Part shown: one piece after another, positions 7,910-15,911 of the stretch
Layout of the letters: each line of letters opens with the position of its first letter
Numbering within the stretch: the first letter of the stretch is position 1
DNA from: Acidiferrimicrobium sp. IK
GTDB lineage: Bacteria; Actinomycetota; Acidimicrobiia; Acidimicrobiales; Palsa-688
Direction of reading: 5' to 3'
DNA: 37,328 bases
Assembly (NCBI RefSeq): GCF_025499425.1
Contig: NZ_JAIMCB010000026.1
Span: forward strand, 1 to 37,328
Program-made: the position numbers and the translations under genes
Notes under the pieces: generated by a model
What the model saw: only the letters and a program-made list of their open reading frames with translations
Told to the model about the DNA's origin: nothing
The model's database searches: none

Positions 7910-8838
7910 CGGACGCCCCCGATGTCGAGACCGTCGAGCCGGCGGACGCTGAGGGCGAGCAGCTCGGGCGTGGCCGACAGATACCAGTAGCTGTCCTTGG
8001 GGTCGGCGTGTCCCAGGTAGGTCGACAGGGACGGCAACCGTGCTTCGACGTCGACTCCAGCGGCGTGCCAGTCGGTGATGGTCCTCACCGCGAAGGCATG
8101 GCGGAGGTCGTGAATCCTTGGTCGGCAACGACCGGAACGGGGTGGAAGTCCGGCGATGGCGGCCATCTTGCGGAACAACGACGACACGTTGCAGTAGATG
8201 AGCCGGGTGCCGGCGCCCGAGAGCAGCAGGGCGGGCGCCTTCGGGTTGGGGCACAGCTCGTCTCGCCCGACGGCGTAAGCCTTCAACGCCGCGGCGGCGC
8301 TGGCGTGCAGCACCACCAGGCGGGACTTGTCGAACTTCGAGCTGCGGACCCGAAGCGTGCGATCGTCCCAGTCGACGTCGTCGCAATCGAGTCGGATGGC
8401 TTCACCGACTCGCATGCCGGTCACCGCCAGCAAGCCGATCAGGGTCCGGTAGGTGACCCGGGCCAGCGGATAGCGCAGGCGCTCGGCGGCGTCCATCAAC
8501 GCCATGACTTCGGCGTCGGTGTAGAGGTAGGGCACGGCACGTGGGATCTCGACTCGGCCGAACACGTCCGGCGGTGGGACCACGGTGGCCGGCTCATGTG
8601 CTTGCAGCCACTTGGCGAACACCCTCACGACACTGAGCCGCTGTGTCCACCACCACCGACTCCCGTCGGCCGGCAGGCAAGCCCATGCCACCGCCACCTC
8701 GGTGGTGATCACCGAGACGCCCACGCTGTCGCAGTAGGTGACGAACTGGCCGAGGAGCTTCTCGGCCCTCTCCAGCTTGTAGCCCAGCGCCCGGCGCACG
8801 ACCAGGTAGTCGCCGACCGAGGCTGCCAGGGGCGTCAT
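7906..8838 (-). CDS. Second tyrosine recombinase of RIT trio
   Basis: This is a 310-residue integrase-family recombinase. The N-domain contains VGDYLVVRRALGYKLERAEK and LSVVRVFAKWLQAHEP. The catalytic domain has the first Arg in VTGMRVGEAIRLDCDDVDWD, the beta-hairpin KFDKSRLVVLH, HDLRHAFAVRT (HxxR), YLGHADPKDSYWYLSATPE with the second His, and a Tyr within SYWYL that attacks DNA. All five catalytic positions are present. The ATG at 8838 overlaps the upstream gene's stop (ATGA). It is the only complete member of the trio and probably cannot move the element alone. SYWYLS in place of a plain TxxY box is usual for this RIT subfamily. Confidence 0.88.
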   Translation of the reverse strand: MTPLAASVGDYLVVRRALGYKLERAEKLLGQFVTYCDSVGVSVITTEVAVAWACLPADGSRWWWTQRLSVVRVFAKWLQAHEPATVVPPPDVFGRVEIPRAVPYLYTDAEVMALMDAAERLRYPLARVTYRTLIGLLAVTGMRVGEAIRLDCDDVDWDDRTLRVRSSKFDKSRLVVLHASAAAALKAYAVGRDELCPNPKAPALLLSGAGTRLIYCNVSSLFRKMAAIAGLPPRSGRCRPRIHDLRHAFAVRTITDWHAAGVDVEARLPSLSTYLGHADPKDSYWYLSATPELLALSVRRLDGLDIGGVR

Positions 8839-9815
8839 GCCAGGCTCCCAGGCCACGGGCGGGCGAGGATGTCGAGGGTGTGGTGGTCGACCTTGGCGTA
8901 GATGGCCGTGGTCCCCGGGCGCCGGTGCCGGAGCACCTGGCCGATCTCGGTCAGGTTCGCGCCGGCGCGCAGCATGTCCGAAGCCGCCGAGTGGCGCAGC
9001 GTGTGCGCACCTACTCGGGGCAGACCAGCCCGGTTGCAGGCGTCGTAGACCACCCACGTCACCCCAGGACTGCTCAACGCCACCAGCGGGGCGATCATCC
9101 GCACGAACACCTCCCGACCCGGGGCGTCGGGACGACCCCGCTGCAGGTAGCCGGCGATCGCCTCCCCCACATCGACCGGCAACGGCAGTCGCTCCACCCG
9201 CGGCCCCTTGCCGTGCACGACCACCTCCCCCGCCCGCCAGTCGATGTCGTCCAAGCCGAGCGCTGCGACCTCGCCTGCTCGCAGACCGAGCCGTGACAAG
9301 CACACCAGCACCGCGTAGTCGCGCCGACCCCGGCGGGTGCGCCGGTCGCAACTGGCGAGCAGCCGAGCGGTTTGTGCTGGCGGCAACGCCCGCGGCAGCG
9401 AGGCCTGCCGCCACGACGCGTACGAGGGGACCGCACCCACCAGCGCCGTCGGCGTCAACCCCTCCAGGTGGCAGAACCGCAGGAACGACCGCAAACACGA
9501 GACCAGTTCCCGTGGCGACATCTTCACCGGCCGTGCACAGAAGTCGACGACGAACCGGCTCACTTCAGCGGCGGTCACCGAAGCCAACGAGCGGTCCTCT
9601 CCCACGCCGATCTCCTCGGCGAAAAGGCGAGCAGCAACCTCGTAGTGCGCCACCGAGCGCGGGGTCAGCCCCCGCTGGGACACGAGGTATTCGACGTAGC
9701 GTCCCGCCACCGCGTCGAGCGGCCCGACCGCCGGACACGACGACTCTGCGATCACCCCCACTTCGGTCAAGTAAGCGACCAGCGACCGGGTGCTCACAGG
9801 TTGCTTCCGCAGCAA
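8835..9815 (-). pseudogene. First tyrosine recombinase of RIT trio (5' end replaced)
   Basis: The frame gives 326 residues with a core-binding domain (VEYLVSQRGLTPRSVAHYEV) and a full catalytic domain: RLGLRAGEVAALGLDDIDWR, HGKGPRVERLPLP, HTLRHSAASDMLRAG, QVLRHRRPGTTAIYAKVD. The catalytic Arg, HxxR, His and Tyr are therefore all present. The first RIT recombinase normally has roughly 80-100 more N-terminal residues. Here the apparent start MLRKQP is the reverse strand of the IS66 transposase remnant, so the open frame is a fusion at about 9798. It may still be translated as a shortened protein but lacks its own start and promoter. Confidence 0.75.
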
Positions 9816-9960
9816 AGCCGGTGCCGAACGATCCGCCCACCTGCGCAGCTACCTCGACACCACCAGGAAGAACGATATCTCCGCCATGGACGCCCTCATG
9901 CGGCTCTTCTCAGGAGATCCTTGGATGCCGCCGCAGCCCACGTAGGTGAACAGTTACGCT
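9798..9960 (+). pseudogene. IS66-family transposase (TnpC) C-terminal remnant and IS right end
   Basis: On the plus strand, GCFRSKAGAERSAHLRSYL, DTTRKNDISAMDALMRLF and SGDPWMPPQPT end in TAG at 9943-9945. This is the C-terminal tail of IS66 transposases, which typically end ALDALVRLFAGDPWMPP. The GTGAACAGTTACGC that follows (about 9946-9959) looks like an IS66 terminal repeat, so the element's outer end is preserved. Everything upstream of about 9798 is RIT sequence on the opposite strand, so only about 50 codons remain. Confidence 0.8.
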
Positions 9961-10191
9961 TGGTTTGGGGCCCAGACCAATGGACTGGGGAGTTTGGCTG
10001 CACGTGAGCGCAGGATCCAACAAGGCGAGTCACCTGCCTGCCACTATCCGTGACACCGGTGGCGGGTCGCGGTGACGCGGGCCGAGGACTTCGGCAACGC
10101 CGCCGCCCTGGTGCTGGACGCGACCGTGGTCACCGCCACCAGCGGGGTGCGGCGGAAGTTCCCCTGGCGGGAGTTCCTAGGACCGTCCTGA
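9961..10191 (+). other. Unassigned stretch with a 39-codon frame
   Basis: Between the IS66 end and the broken aarF lies about 230 bp without a recognisable gene. A plus-strand frame at 10072-10191 begins VTRAEDFGNAAALVLDATVV and ends FPWREFLGPS. It has good third-position GC but I cannot assign it to a family. It ends exactly where aarF homology stops, so it may be the tail of a gene brought in by the same rearrangement. Confidence 0.3.
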
Positions 10192-10804
10192 AGTAGTCGT
10201 CGCAGGATTCGCGTTCTGTGGCCGGGTTGGCCATCTGGACCAGCGCTCGGCGCGTGCTGCAGGACCGCAGCCAGCAGCCCGAGCAATCTGAGGTAGCTCT
10301 CGATCCGGCGGGATAGGTTGGGCCGGCGCACCTTCACGGCGACCTCCCGGCCGCCGTGGAGGACGGCGCGGTGCACCTCGGCGATGGAGGCAGCAGCGAC
10401 CGGGGTTCGTCGAAGTGCTTGAAGACCTCGTCGAGGGGGACCCCCAACTCGCGCTGGACGAGGGCACGGACACGGCCGGGTGCCTCAGCCGGGCACTGGT
10501 CGAGCAACCCGCGGAACTCGTCGGAGAGCACCTCGGGGAAGGGCCCCGGGCTCGACGCGATCAGCTGCCCGAGCTTGACGTAGGTCGGACCCAGATCGGC
10601 GAAAGCCTGGCGCAGGGCGACCGCGAGGGCACGGGGACTCCTGCGCCGGGGATGGATCACCAGGAACGGACCGCGACGAGCGACCACGACCACCCCGCTC
10701 GCCGCAAGCGTGAGGGCCACCTCGACGAGCCGGGCGGCGTCGACAGGGGACAGTCGACGGAGGTCGACGGGGAGGGACGACCCGCCCCCCTGGTAGCGAC
10801 GCAT
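10192..10804 (-). pseudogene. AarF/ABC1/UbiB-type atypical kinase, truncated and frameshifted
   Basis: ATG at 10804 opens a frame with the ABC1 N-terminus: RQAFADLGPTYVKLGQLIAS, SPGPFPEVLSDEFRGLLDQ, VQRELGVPLDEVFKHFDE. A frameshift near 10405 moves to PVAAASIAEVHRAVLHGGRE and VAVKVRRPNL with the ATP-binding Lys, and a second near 10250 moves to ARRALVQMANPATERES. Homology ends at about 10192. The HGDxHxGN and DFG parts of the kinase are missing, so no function is expected. It is similar to the intact kinase at 31-32.4 kb (GPTYVKLGQLIASSPG here, GPTYVKLAQMIASSPG there), suggesting a related copy. It lies just downstream of the P450 on the same strand. Confidence 0.8.
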
Positions 10805-10868
10805 GCTGAGAGCCCGGGGCCACCCGCCGTGGAGCCGGGCTGGTGGCGGGAAGGGTACGGCCCAAATG

Positions 10869-12095
10869 TCACCACCGGACAGGTACCCGCCGGGGGCCGC
10901 GTACCTGACCACCGGTCCAGACGACAGCGTCCGCGTCTGCCAGCTCGAAGGTCGGCACCCTGGCCAGCCAGGTCTCGAGGGCCACCCGCATCTCCATGCG
11001 CGCCAGGTTGGAGCCGAGGCAGCGGTGGATGCCCGCACCGAACGCCAGGTGCCGGTTCTTGGCTCGGTCGATGACGAACTCGTCGGCCCGGTCGAACACG
11101 GCCGGGTCGCGGTTGGCAGCCGGGAAGGTGAGGATCACCTTGTCCCCGACGGTCATCGGGCAGCCCTTGTACTCGACGTCCTCGGCCACGTAGCGGGCCA
11201 TCGTGACCGGGCTGTAGAAGCGGAGGAACTCCTCGACGGCGGTGTCCATGAGACCGGGATCGTCCCGCAGCCGCTGCTGGTCGTCGGGATGGGTGGCCAA
11301 GTGCCAGAGGCTGGATCCGATGCCGCTCCAGGTCGTGTCGATGCCGGCCAGGAGCAGCAGGAAGCACGATCCGACCAGGTGGTGGTCGGACAGCGGCTCG
11401 CCGTCGATCCGCGACTCCACAAGCAGGGTCAGCACGTCGTCCGGGCGGCTGCCCTCCGGTACGGCCAGGCGATCGGCGATCCTCCGGCGGAAGTAGTCGA
11501 TCAGCTCCGTCACCGCGGCGATGGCACCCTGGACGTTGGTGAAGCCCTGCTGGATCACCGTCACCGCCCAGCCCGTGAAGATGGCCTCGTCCTCCGTCGG
11601 GACGCCGAGCATCTCGGCGATGATCCGCACCGGGATGTGCTGGGCGTAGTCCACCGCTGCGTCAGCCTCGGAGCCGCCGATGAACCGGTCGATCAGCTCG
11701 TTGGCCAGCTTGCGGGTCACCGGTATCAGGGCATCCACGGCACCGGGGGAGAAGGCGGGCAGCAGCAGCCTCCGAGCCGCCGTGTGCTCGGGCGGATCGG
11801 ACGTGATCGGGGGCGCCTTGAGCATCGTCGTGGTGAGAGGGTCGACCTCCCGGCCCGCGGTGATGACCGCGATGTCGAGCGACGAGAAGTGGTCGATGTC
11901 GTGGGCGATCGCCGTCAGGTCGGCGTACTCGACCGGCATCCAGGTGGATCCGTAGCGCTCGGTGTGTGCTACGGGACACGACTCGCGAAGCCCCCGCCAG
12001 ACCCGGTCTGGCTCGAGCGTGTACTGCGGATCGAGGACGTCGAAGTCGTCGGTCCAGCTCTGCACTGCACGGGTGTTCTCTTCTACCGAGGTCAC
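10869..12095 (-). CDS. Cytochrome P450 (bacterial class I type)
   Basis: This is a 408-residue soluble P450. It has the I-helix oxygen-activation motif AGIDTT (residues 250-255), the K-helix ExxR (Glu289-Arg292, EEFLR), and the haem loop FGAGIHRCLG (352-361) with Cys359 as the iron ligand. The SDPPEHTAARRLLLPAFSP segment near residues 99-117 is typical of bacterial CYPs. The start is GTG at 12095 with GAGGAGG about 12 bases upstream. No ferredoxin or ferredoxin reductase is encoded in the window, so electron partners must come from elsewhere. The gene diverges from SDR1, suggesting that hydroxylation and alcohol oxidation are co-regulated. The subfamily and substrate cannot be read by eye; terpenoid-, steroid- or alkane-hydroxylating families are candidates. 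Confidence 0.93.
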   Translation of the reverse strand: MTSVEENTRAVQSWTDDFDVLDPQYTLEPDRVWRGLRESCPVAHTERYGSTWMPVEYADLTAIAHDIDHFSSLDIAVITAGREVDPLTTTMLKAPPITSDPPEHTAARRLLLPAFSPGAVDALIPVTRKLANELIDRFIGGSEADAAVDYAQHIPVRIIAEMLGVPTEDEAIFTGWAVTVIQQGFTNVQGAIAAVTELIDYFRRRIADRLAVPEGSRPDDVLTLLVESRIDGEPLSDHHLVGSCFLLLLAGIDTTWSGIGSSLWHLATHPDDQQRLRDDPGLMDTAVEEFLRFYSPVTMARYVAEDVEYKGCPMTVGDKVILTFPAANRDPAVFDRADEFVIDRAKNRHLAFGAGIHRCLGSNLARMEMRVALETWLARVPTFELADADAVVWTGGQVRGPRRVPVRW

Positions 12096-12201
12096 AGGTC
12101 CGTCCTCCTCATTTTCATCTGGTCATTTCATCTGGACTCGCCTGGGCTCGCTTGGGCTCGTGCGGGCTCGGCGGGTTGCCCTCAGGGCGCCGCTTGTCGT
12201 A

Positions 12202-12224
12202 ATGTGCTACACACTACAGCATAT
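12202..12224. promoter_or_regulatory. Imperfect inverted repeat in P450/SDR1 divergent region
   Basis: ATGTGCT and AGCATAT (6 of 7 complementary) are separated by 9 bp in the most AT-rich part of the roughly 220-bp divergent region between the P450 and SDR1. A TTGTCG at 12194-12199 could be a -35 for the plus-strand gene. The spacing suits a dimeric repressor. The role is inferred. Confidence 0.35.
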
Positions 12225-12317
12225 GTATTCCGTCGCAAGCCTTCGCCGAGCCGCCGGGTGGGACGCGCCAGTGGGACCGGCCGCACGACGGCGGCAGACC
12301 AGGATCCCGGGGGCCGC

Positions 12318-13151
12318 ATGAAGATCTCGAGGGGACAGACTGCAGCGGTCACCGGAGCCGCCTCCGGCATAGGTCGGGCGCTCGCCATGGACCTCGCGAG
12401 GCGGGGTTGCCACCTGGCGCTCGCCGACATAGACGAGGACGGGATGGCGGCCACAGCGCGCCTGGCTTCGGCCAGTGGCGTCCGGGCTACCACGACCAGG
12501 CTCGACGTGGCCGAGCGGGCCGCGGTGCAGCAGTGGGCCGACGCGACGGTGAGCGAGTCCGGCTCCGTCGACCTGGTGGTCAACAACGCCGGTGCCGCGC
12601 TCATGGCGTCGGTGGAGTCGATGTCCTACGAAGATTTCGAGTGGCTCATGGGCATCGACTTCTGGGGGGTCGTCTACGGCACGAAGTCCTTCCTCCCCCA
12701 CCTCAAGGCCGCCGGGCGGGGCCACATCGTCAACATCTCCAGCGTCTTCGGATTGGTCGGGATCCCGTCCCAGTCCGCCTACAACGCGGCGAAGTTCGCG
12801 GTGAGGGGCTTCACCGAGGCGCTCCGGATCGAGCTCGACATCGAGCGCTCCGGCGTGTCGTGCAGCGCCATCCACCCCGGGGGGATCAAGACCAACATCA
12901 CCAGGAACGCGCGCATAGACGGTGCTGGCGACGGCCGTCCCGGCAGGACGTCCGCCGAGCTTGCCAAGACCGCCGACCGTGTCTTCCTGACCAGCCCGGA
13001 GAAGGCCGCAGCGACGATCCTCCGGGCTGTCGAGCACGACCGCAGGCGGGCGATGGTAGGACCCGACGCGGCGCTGATCGACATGTTGGCCCGTACGGGC
13101 CCCGGGCTCTACCAAAGGATCATCGGGACCCTGTCGAAGCGCCTGCTCTGA
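12318..13151 (+). CDS. Short-chain dehydrogenase/reductase (SDR1)
   Basis: The 277-residue classical SDR starts MKISRGQTAAVTGAASGIGR, with the cofactor motif TGAASGIG. It has the structural motif NNAG (VVNNAGAALMASVE) and the catalytic Ser and YxxxK in ISSVFGLVG and SAYNAAKFAV. PGGIKTNITRNARID is typical of the SDR subgroup found beside BVMOs in mycobacterial mymA-like loci. ATG at 12318 opens the conserved N-terminus; a longer frame runs far upstream antisense to the P450 and is not real. The likely role is to oxidise the hydroxylated product of the P450 or di-iron enzyme. A related SDR lies at 15.0 kb. Confidence 0.9.
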   Translation: MKISRGQTAAVTGAASGIGRALAMDLARRGCHLALADIDEDGMAATARLASASGVRATTTRLDVAERAAVQQWADATVSESGSVDLVVNNAGAALMASVESMSYEDFEWLMGIDFWGVVYGTKSFLPHLKAAGRGHIVNISSVFGLVGIPSQSAYNAAKFAVRGFTEALRIELDIERSGVSCSAIHPGGIKTNITRNARIDGAGDGRPGRTSAELAKTADRVFLTSPEKAAATILRAVEHDRRRAMVGPDAALIDMLARTGPGLYQRIIGTLSKRLL

Positions 13152-13218
13152 GGGGGCGGATGGGCTCCCAGCCGGCACGATACGCCCCTCCCTTGCGGCG
13201 CTCATGGCAGGATGATAC

Positions 13219-13236
13219 AACATTGGTACCAGTGTT
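13219..13236. promoter_or_regulatory. Near-perfect palindrome, probable operator
   Basis: AACATTGGTACCAGTGTT is a palindrome with one mismatched pair, centred on GGTACC. It lies about 40 bp upstream of the preferred start of the di-iron gene. A weak -10-like GATACA (13214-13219) precedes it, so a bound protein would cover the transcription start. A TetR gene sits two genes downstream and is the natural candidate. The half-site CAACAT is shared with the site upstream of BVMO2. Confidence 0.5.
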
Positions 13237-13274
13237 ACTCCGTTAGTGCGTGCGGGGCGCCGCCCGCGACGTCC

Positions 13275-14252
13275 ATGCAGTTGATCCAGCGCATGCTCTG
13301 CCCCACGGCGGAGCATGAAGAGAGGACGGCCGTGGCCCTCGACCTTGGCAGGATGCTCGAGAGGATCGGGGACCGGCAGTGGGCGCTGGCGGACGTCGAC
13401 TGGGATGCTCCGGGGGCCGATCTGGTCTCCGACGAGCAGTGGCCGTTGCTGAAGGATTTCATGGCCGACCTGACTTGGATCGAGCAGATCGGCGCACGAG
13501 CCTTCGCGGCGTTGGAGGTGAAGGCCCCCGATCCGCAGCTGGCCGCCATCTACCGGTACTTCCACGCGGAGGAGCAGCGGCATGCCAACGCGGAGCTGGC
13601 CCTGATGAGGCGGTGGGGCATGGTGGGACCGGGCGACGTCCCGAAAGCCAACATCAACGTCCGCCTGGCCATCGAGTGGCTGGACTGCTACGCGGACCGC
13701 ATCCCTTTCGGCGTGCTGGCGGCAGCGATACCGATGCTCGAGGTCGCGCTCGACGGTGCGCTGCTCAAGTTCCTCGTGGACGAGGTGCACGATCCCCTCT
13801 GCGGGACCGTCTTCGACAGGGTCAACAACGACGAGTCCCGCCACCTCTCGGTCGGGTTCCACGTGCTGGACCTGCTCGGTGACGAGCCGGTCTACCGTCA
13901 GGTAGCCGACCTCTTGCGCTCCGGGCTCAACCCCGTCCTCCTCGTCAGGCTGCTGGGTGTCTTGCCGTTGCTGTCCCGAGAGTGCGACAACATGGAGGCC
14001 ATGGGTATCGACGAGAGGCGGTTGCAGGAGGCCCTGGGGCGCTTTGCGAGGCTCGGGGACCGGAGCCCCCGGACCAAGCGAGGAGTCGGCTACCAGCTCC
14101 TCAAGTGGTACGGCACGGTCCTGGTGGACTCCAGCCACCCCTACCACATCTTTGGCAACCTCCTCCTGGACCTGACCAACTTCTACCCGCGCCGGCTCAT
14201 CCGGCCCGTACCCTCCTGGATACGACAGCTGACCTACGAGCCTGTCGCGTGA
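13275..14252 (+). CDS. Ferritin-like di-iron protein (possible oxygenase)
   Basis: The protein of about 325 residues is mostly helical and has the four metal-binding segments of ferritin-like di-iron oxygenases. A helix with Glu (TWIEQIGARAFAALE) comes first. It is followed by an ExxH motif in YFHAEEQRHANAEL, a Glu in IPMLEVALDGALL and a second ExxH in NNDESRHLSVGFH. AurF-like N-oxygenases and related mycobacterial proteins share this pattern, but the exact family is uncertain. The open frame can start at 13212, but the palindrome at 13219-13236 then falls inside it, so I prefer ATG 13275; ATG 13294 is also possible. It lies in a + strand run with SDR1, TetR, SDR2 and BVMO1. It could hydroxylate the same substrate class as the P450. 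Confidence 0.7.
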   Translation: MQLIQRMLCPTAEHEERTAVALDLGRMLERIGDRQWALADVDWDAPGADLVSDEQWPLLKDFMADLTWIEQIGARAFAALEVKAPDPQLAAIYRYFHAEEQRHANAELALMRRWGMVGPGDVPKANINVRLAIEWLDCYADRIPFGVLAAAIPMLEVALDGALLKFLVDEVHDPLCGTVFDRVNNDESRHLSVGFHVLDLLGDEPVYRQVADLLRSGLNPVLLVRLLGVLPLLSRECDNMEAMGIDERRLQEALGRFARLGDRSPRTKRGVGYQLLKWYGTVLVDSSHPYHIFGNLLLDLTNFYPRRLIRPVPSWIRQLTYEPVA

Positions 14253-14331
14253 GCAGCAGACACATGCTCCGCCGGCCGCCTGCGGCCGTTCGCTGCGACC
14301 CTGAGGCCGCCGGGCCGGGGCGGAGCAGGTC

Positions 14332-15030
14332 GTGAGCCTGGTCGGGTTCTTCGCCCGGGCCGTCGCCGAGCGGACCACCGATCCAGCACGCGACGACATC
14401 GAGGAGCGCATCTTGGTGGCGACGCTGCGCCAGATGGAGCTCTACGGCCTGAAGCGCACCACCATGGAGGACGTCGCCCGGCGCGCCAAGGTCTCCCGCG
14501 TGACGCTGTACCGGCGGTTCGCAGGGAAGGACGCGCTCCTAGAGGCGGTGTTCCTGCGGGAGGTATCGGAGTTCCTCGCCGAGTTGGACCTGGCAACCTC
14601 GGCCTGCAGCCGGGACGAAGACCGGATCGTGGTGGGTTTCGCCTTCACCCTCGAGTCGATTCGTAGCCACCCCCTGCTCAACAGGTTGCTGACGGGAGAG
14701 CCTGACTCCTTCCTGCCCCAGCTCGTGGCGATGGGCGGACCCCTGGTCGACGTGGCGCGGGACTACCTGGCCACCCAGATGGTCGGTAGGTCCGGTCTGA
14801 GTCGTGGGGACGACGACGAGCTGACGGCCATGGCCGAGATCGTCGTCAGGCTGCTGCTGTCCTTCGTGCTGATCCCCGGTTCCCGGGTCGACCTCGAGGA
14901 CCCCGAGCGCGCCCGCCGGTTTGCCCGTCGCTACCTGGTCCCGTTGTTCGAGGTCGCTACCTGCTCGTCGGGGGAGCCCTCGAGGCTAGAGGCCAAGGGG
15001 CAGCAGGGCGACGCCGGGCCCCGGGCATGA
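14332..15030 (+). CDS. TetR-family transcriptional regulator
   Basis: This is a 232-residue TetR-type repressor. The N-terminal helix-turn-helix reads TTMEDVARRAKVSRVTLYRR (about residues 43-62) followed by FAGKDALLEAVF. The ligand-binding C-domain is alpha-helical and has no recognisable specificity signature. The start is GTG at 14332 with GGAG about 8 bases upstream; the stop overlaps the SDR2 start (ATGA). Its place inside the oxidative gene run suggests it controls that run, with the palindrome at 13219 and perhaps the one at 20975 as sites. The inducer would likely be the substrate or a CoA ester. Confidence 0.92.
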   Translation: MSLVGFFARAVAERTTDPARDDIEERILVATLRQMELYGLKRTTMEDVARRAKVSRVTLYRRFAGKDALLEAVFLREVSEFLAELDLATSACSRDEDRIVVGFAFTLESIRSHPLLNRLLTGEPDSFLPQLVAMGGPLVDVARDYLATQMVGRSGLSRGDDDELTAMAEIVVRLLLSFVLIPGSRVDLEDPERARRFARRYLVPLFEVATCSSGEPSRLEAKGQQGDAGPRA

Positions 15031-15911
15031 CCGCCCTTCGGCCCCTGTTCGGACGGCGAAGGTCCTACGGCTCCCACGCTGTGGTGACCGGGGCCGGAAG
15101 TGGCATCGGCAAGGCCTTCGCCCTCGAGCTCGGCCGGCGGGGTGGGCAGGTCGTCTGCGCCGACATCGACAAGGCCCGCTCCGAGGCGACGGCGGCCGAG
15201 ATCACCGCAGGAGGCGAGCGGGCCCTGGCCGCCGGGTGCGACGTCGCCGACCTTGACGAGGTCGTTGCTCGCAGCGAGCGGGCCGGGCGGTGGTTCGACG
15301 GGGCGGTCGACGTGGTGGTCAACAACGCGGGGGTCGGGATCGGCGGCCGTCCCGTCGGGGCAGAGCGGATGGAGGACTGGCGCTGGGCGCTGGGGGTCAA
15401 CCTGTGGGGCGTGATCCATGGTTGCCACGTCTTCGCGCCCCAGATCCGCGCGACCGGGTCAGGCGGCATCATCAACGTGGCGTCAGCGGCGAGCTTCGCA
15501 GCGGCGCCCGGGATGGCCGCCTACAGCGTGTCGAAGGCCGGGGTGCTGGCCCTCTCGGAGACCATCTCGGCCGAGATGGCCGGCACCGGAGTCCAGGTGA
15601 CGGTGCTGTGCCCGACCTTCGTCAAGACCAACATCGCCAGGGACGGGCGGATCGACGCGTCCGCCGCGTCCTTGGCGGACACCATGATGCGCTGGACCGG
15701 GTGGTCGGCCCCCCGGGTTGCCCGGGCGGCTCTCGACGCCTTCGACCGGGGCAGGCTCTACGCGCTGCCCCAGCCCGACACCCGGCTGGTGTGGGACGCG
15801 AAGCGCCACCTACCCAACAGCTACAGCAAGGGTTTGGGGCTCGTGCACCGGCTCACAGGGAGCGGCATGCCTGCGCCGGACGCGGTGCAACCGCCGGGAG
15901 GTCGCGCGTGA
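15027..15911 (+). CDS. Short-chain dehydrogenase/reductase (SDR2)
   Basis: The 294-residue SDR has TGAGSGIGKAF (cofactor), VVVNNAGVGIGG (NNAG) and the active-site pattern Ser in VASAASFAA with AAYSVSKAGV (YxxxK). PTFVKTNIARDGRIDAS resembles the corresponding segment in SDR1, so the two are paralogues. The C-terminal extension beyond the Rossmann core (DTRLVWDAKRHLPNSYSKG) is common in SDRs adjacent to BVMOs in actinomycetes. It starts by ATGA overlap with tetR and ends by a 4-base overlap with BVMO1, so the three genes are translationally coupled. It likely interconverts alcohol and ketone for the BVMO. Confidence 0.92.
   Translation: MTALRPLFGRRRSYGSHAVVTGAGSGIGKAFALELGRRGGQVVCADIDKARSEATAAEITAGGERALAAGCDVADLDEVVARSERAGRWFDGAVDVVVNNAGVGIGGRPVGAERMEDWRWALGVNLWGVIHGCHVFAPQIRATGSGGIINVASAASFAAAPGMAAYSVSKAGVLALSETISAEMAGTGVQVTVLCPTFVKTNIARDGRIDASAASLADTMMRWTGWSAPRVARAALDAFDRGRLYALPQPDTRLVWDAKRHLPNSYSKGLGLVHRLTGSGMPAPDAVQPPGGRA

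Larger units (their letters stand above)
7175..9800 (-). mobile_element. RIT element (recombinases in trio), broken at both ends
   Basis: Three different tyrosine recombinase genes lie head to tail on one strand, each overlapping the next by 4 bases (8835-8838 and 7906-7909). This is the defining layout of RIT elements, in which the three recombinases stay linked in a fixed order. The upstream end is cut by an IS66 remnant and the downstream end by an IS256 remnant, so the flanking inverted repeats of a complete RIT element are gone. The middle recombinase is intact; the other two are truncated. Confidence 0.8.

Noticed and set aside
5996..8386. A 796-codon minus-strand open frame
   Set aside because: It starts antisense to the second RIT recombinase, contains the real third recombinase from 7909 to about 7175, and then crosses into IS256 and IS1380 sequence in wrong frames. 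It is a chimera kept open by high GC.
10803..12317. N-terminal extension of SDR1 by about 500 codons
   Set aside because: The extension is antisense to the P450; SDR1 homology begins at ATG 12318.
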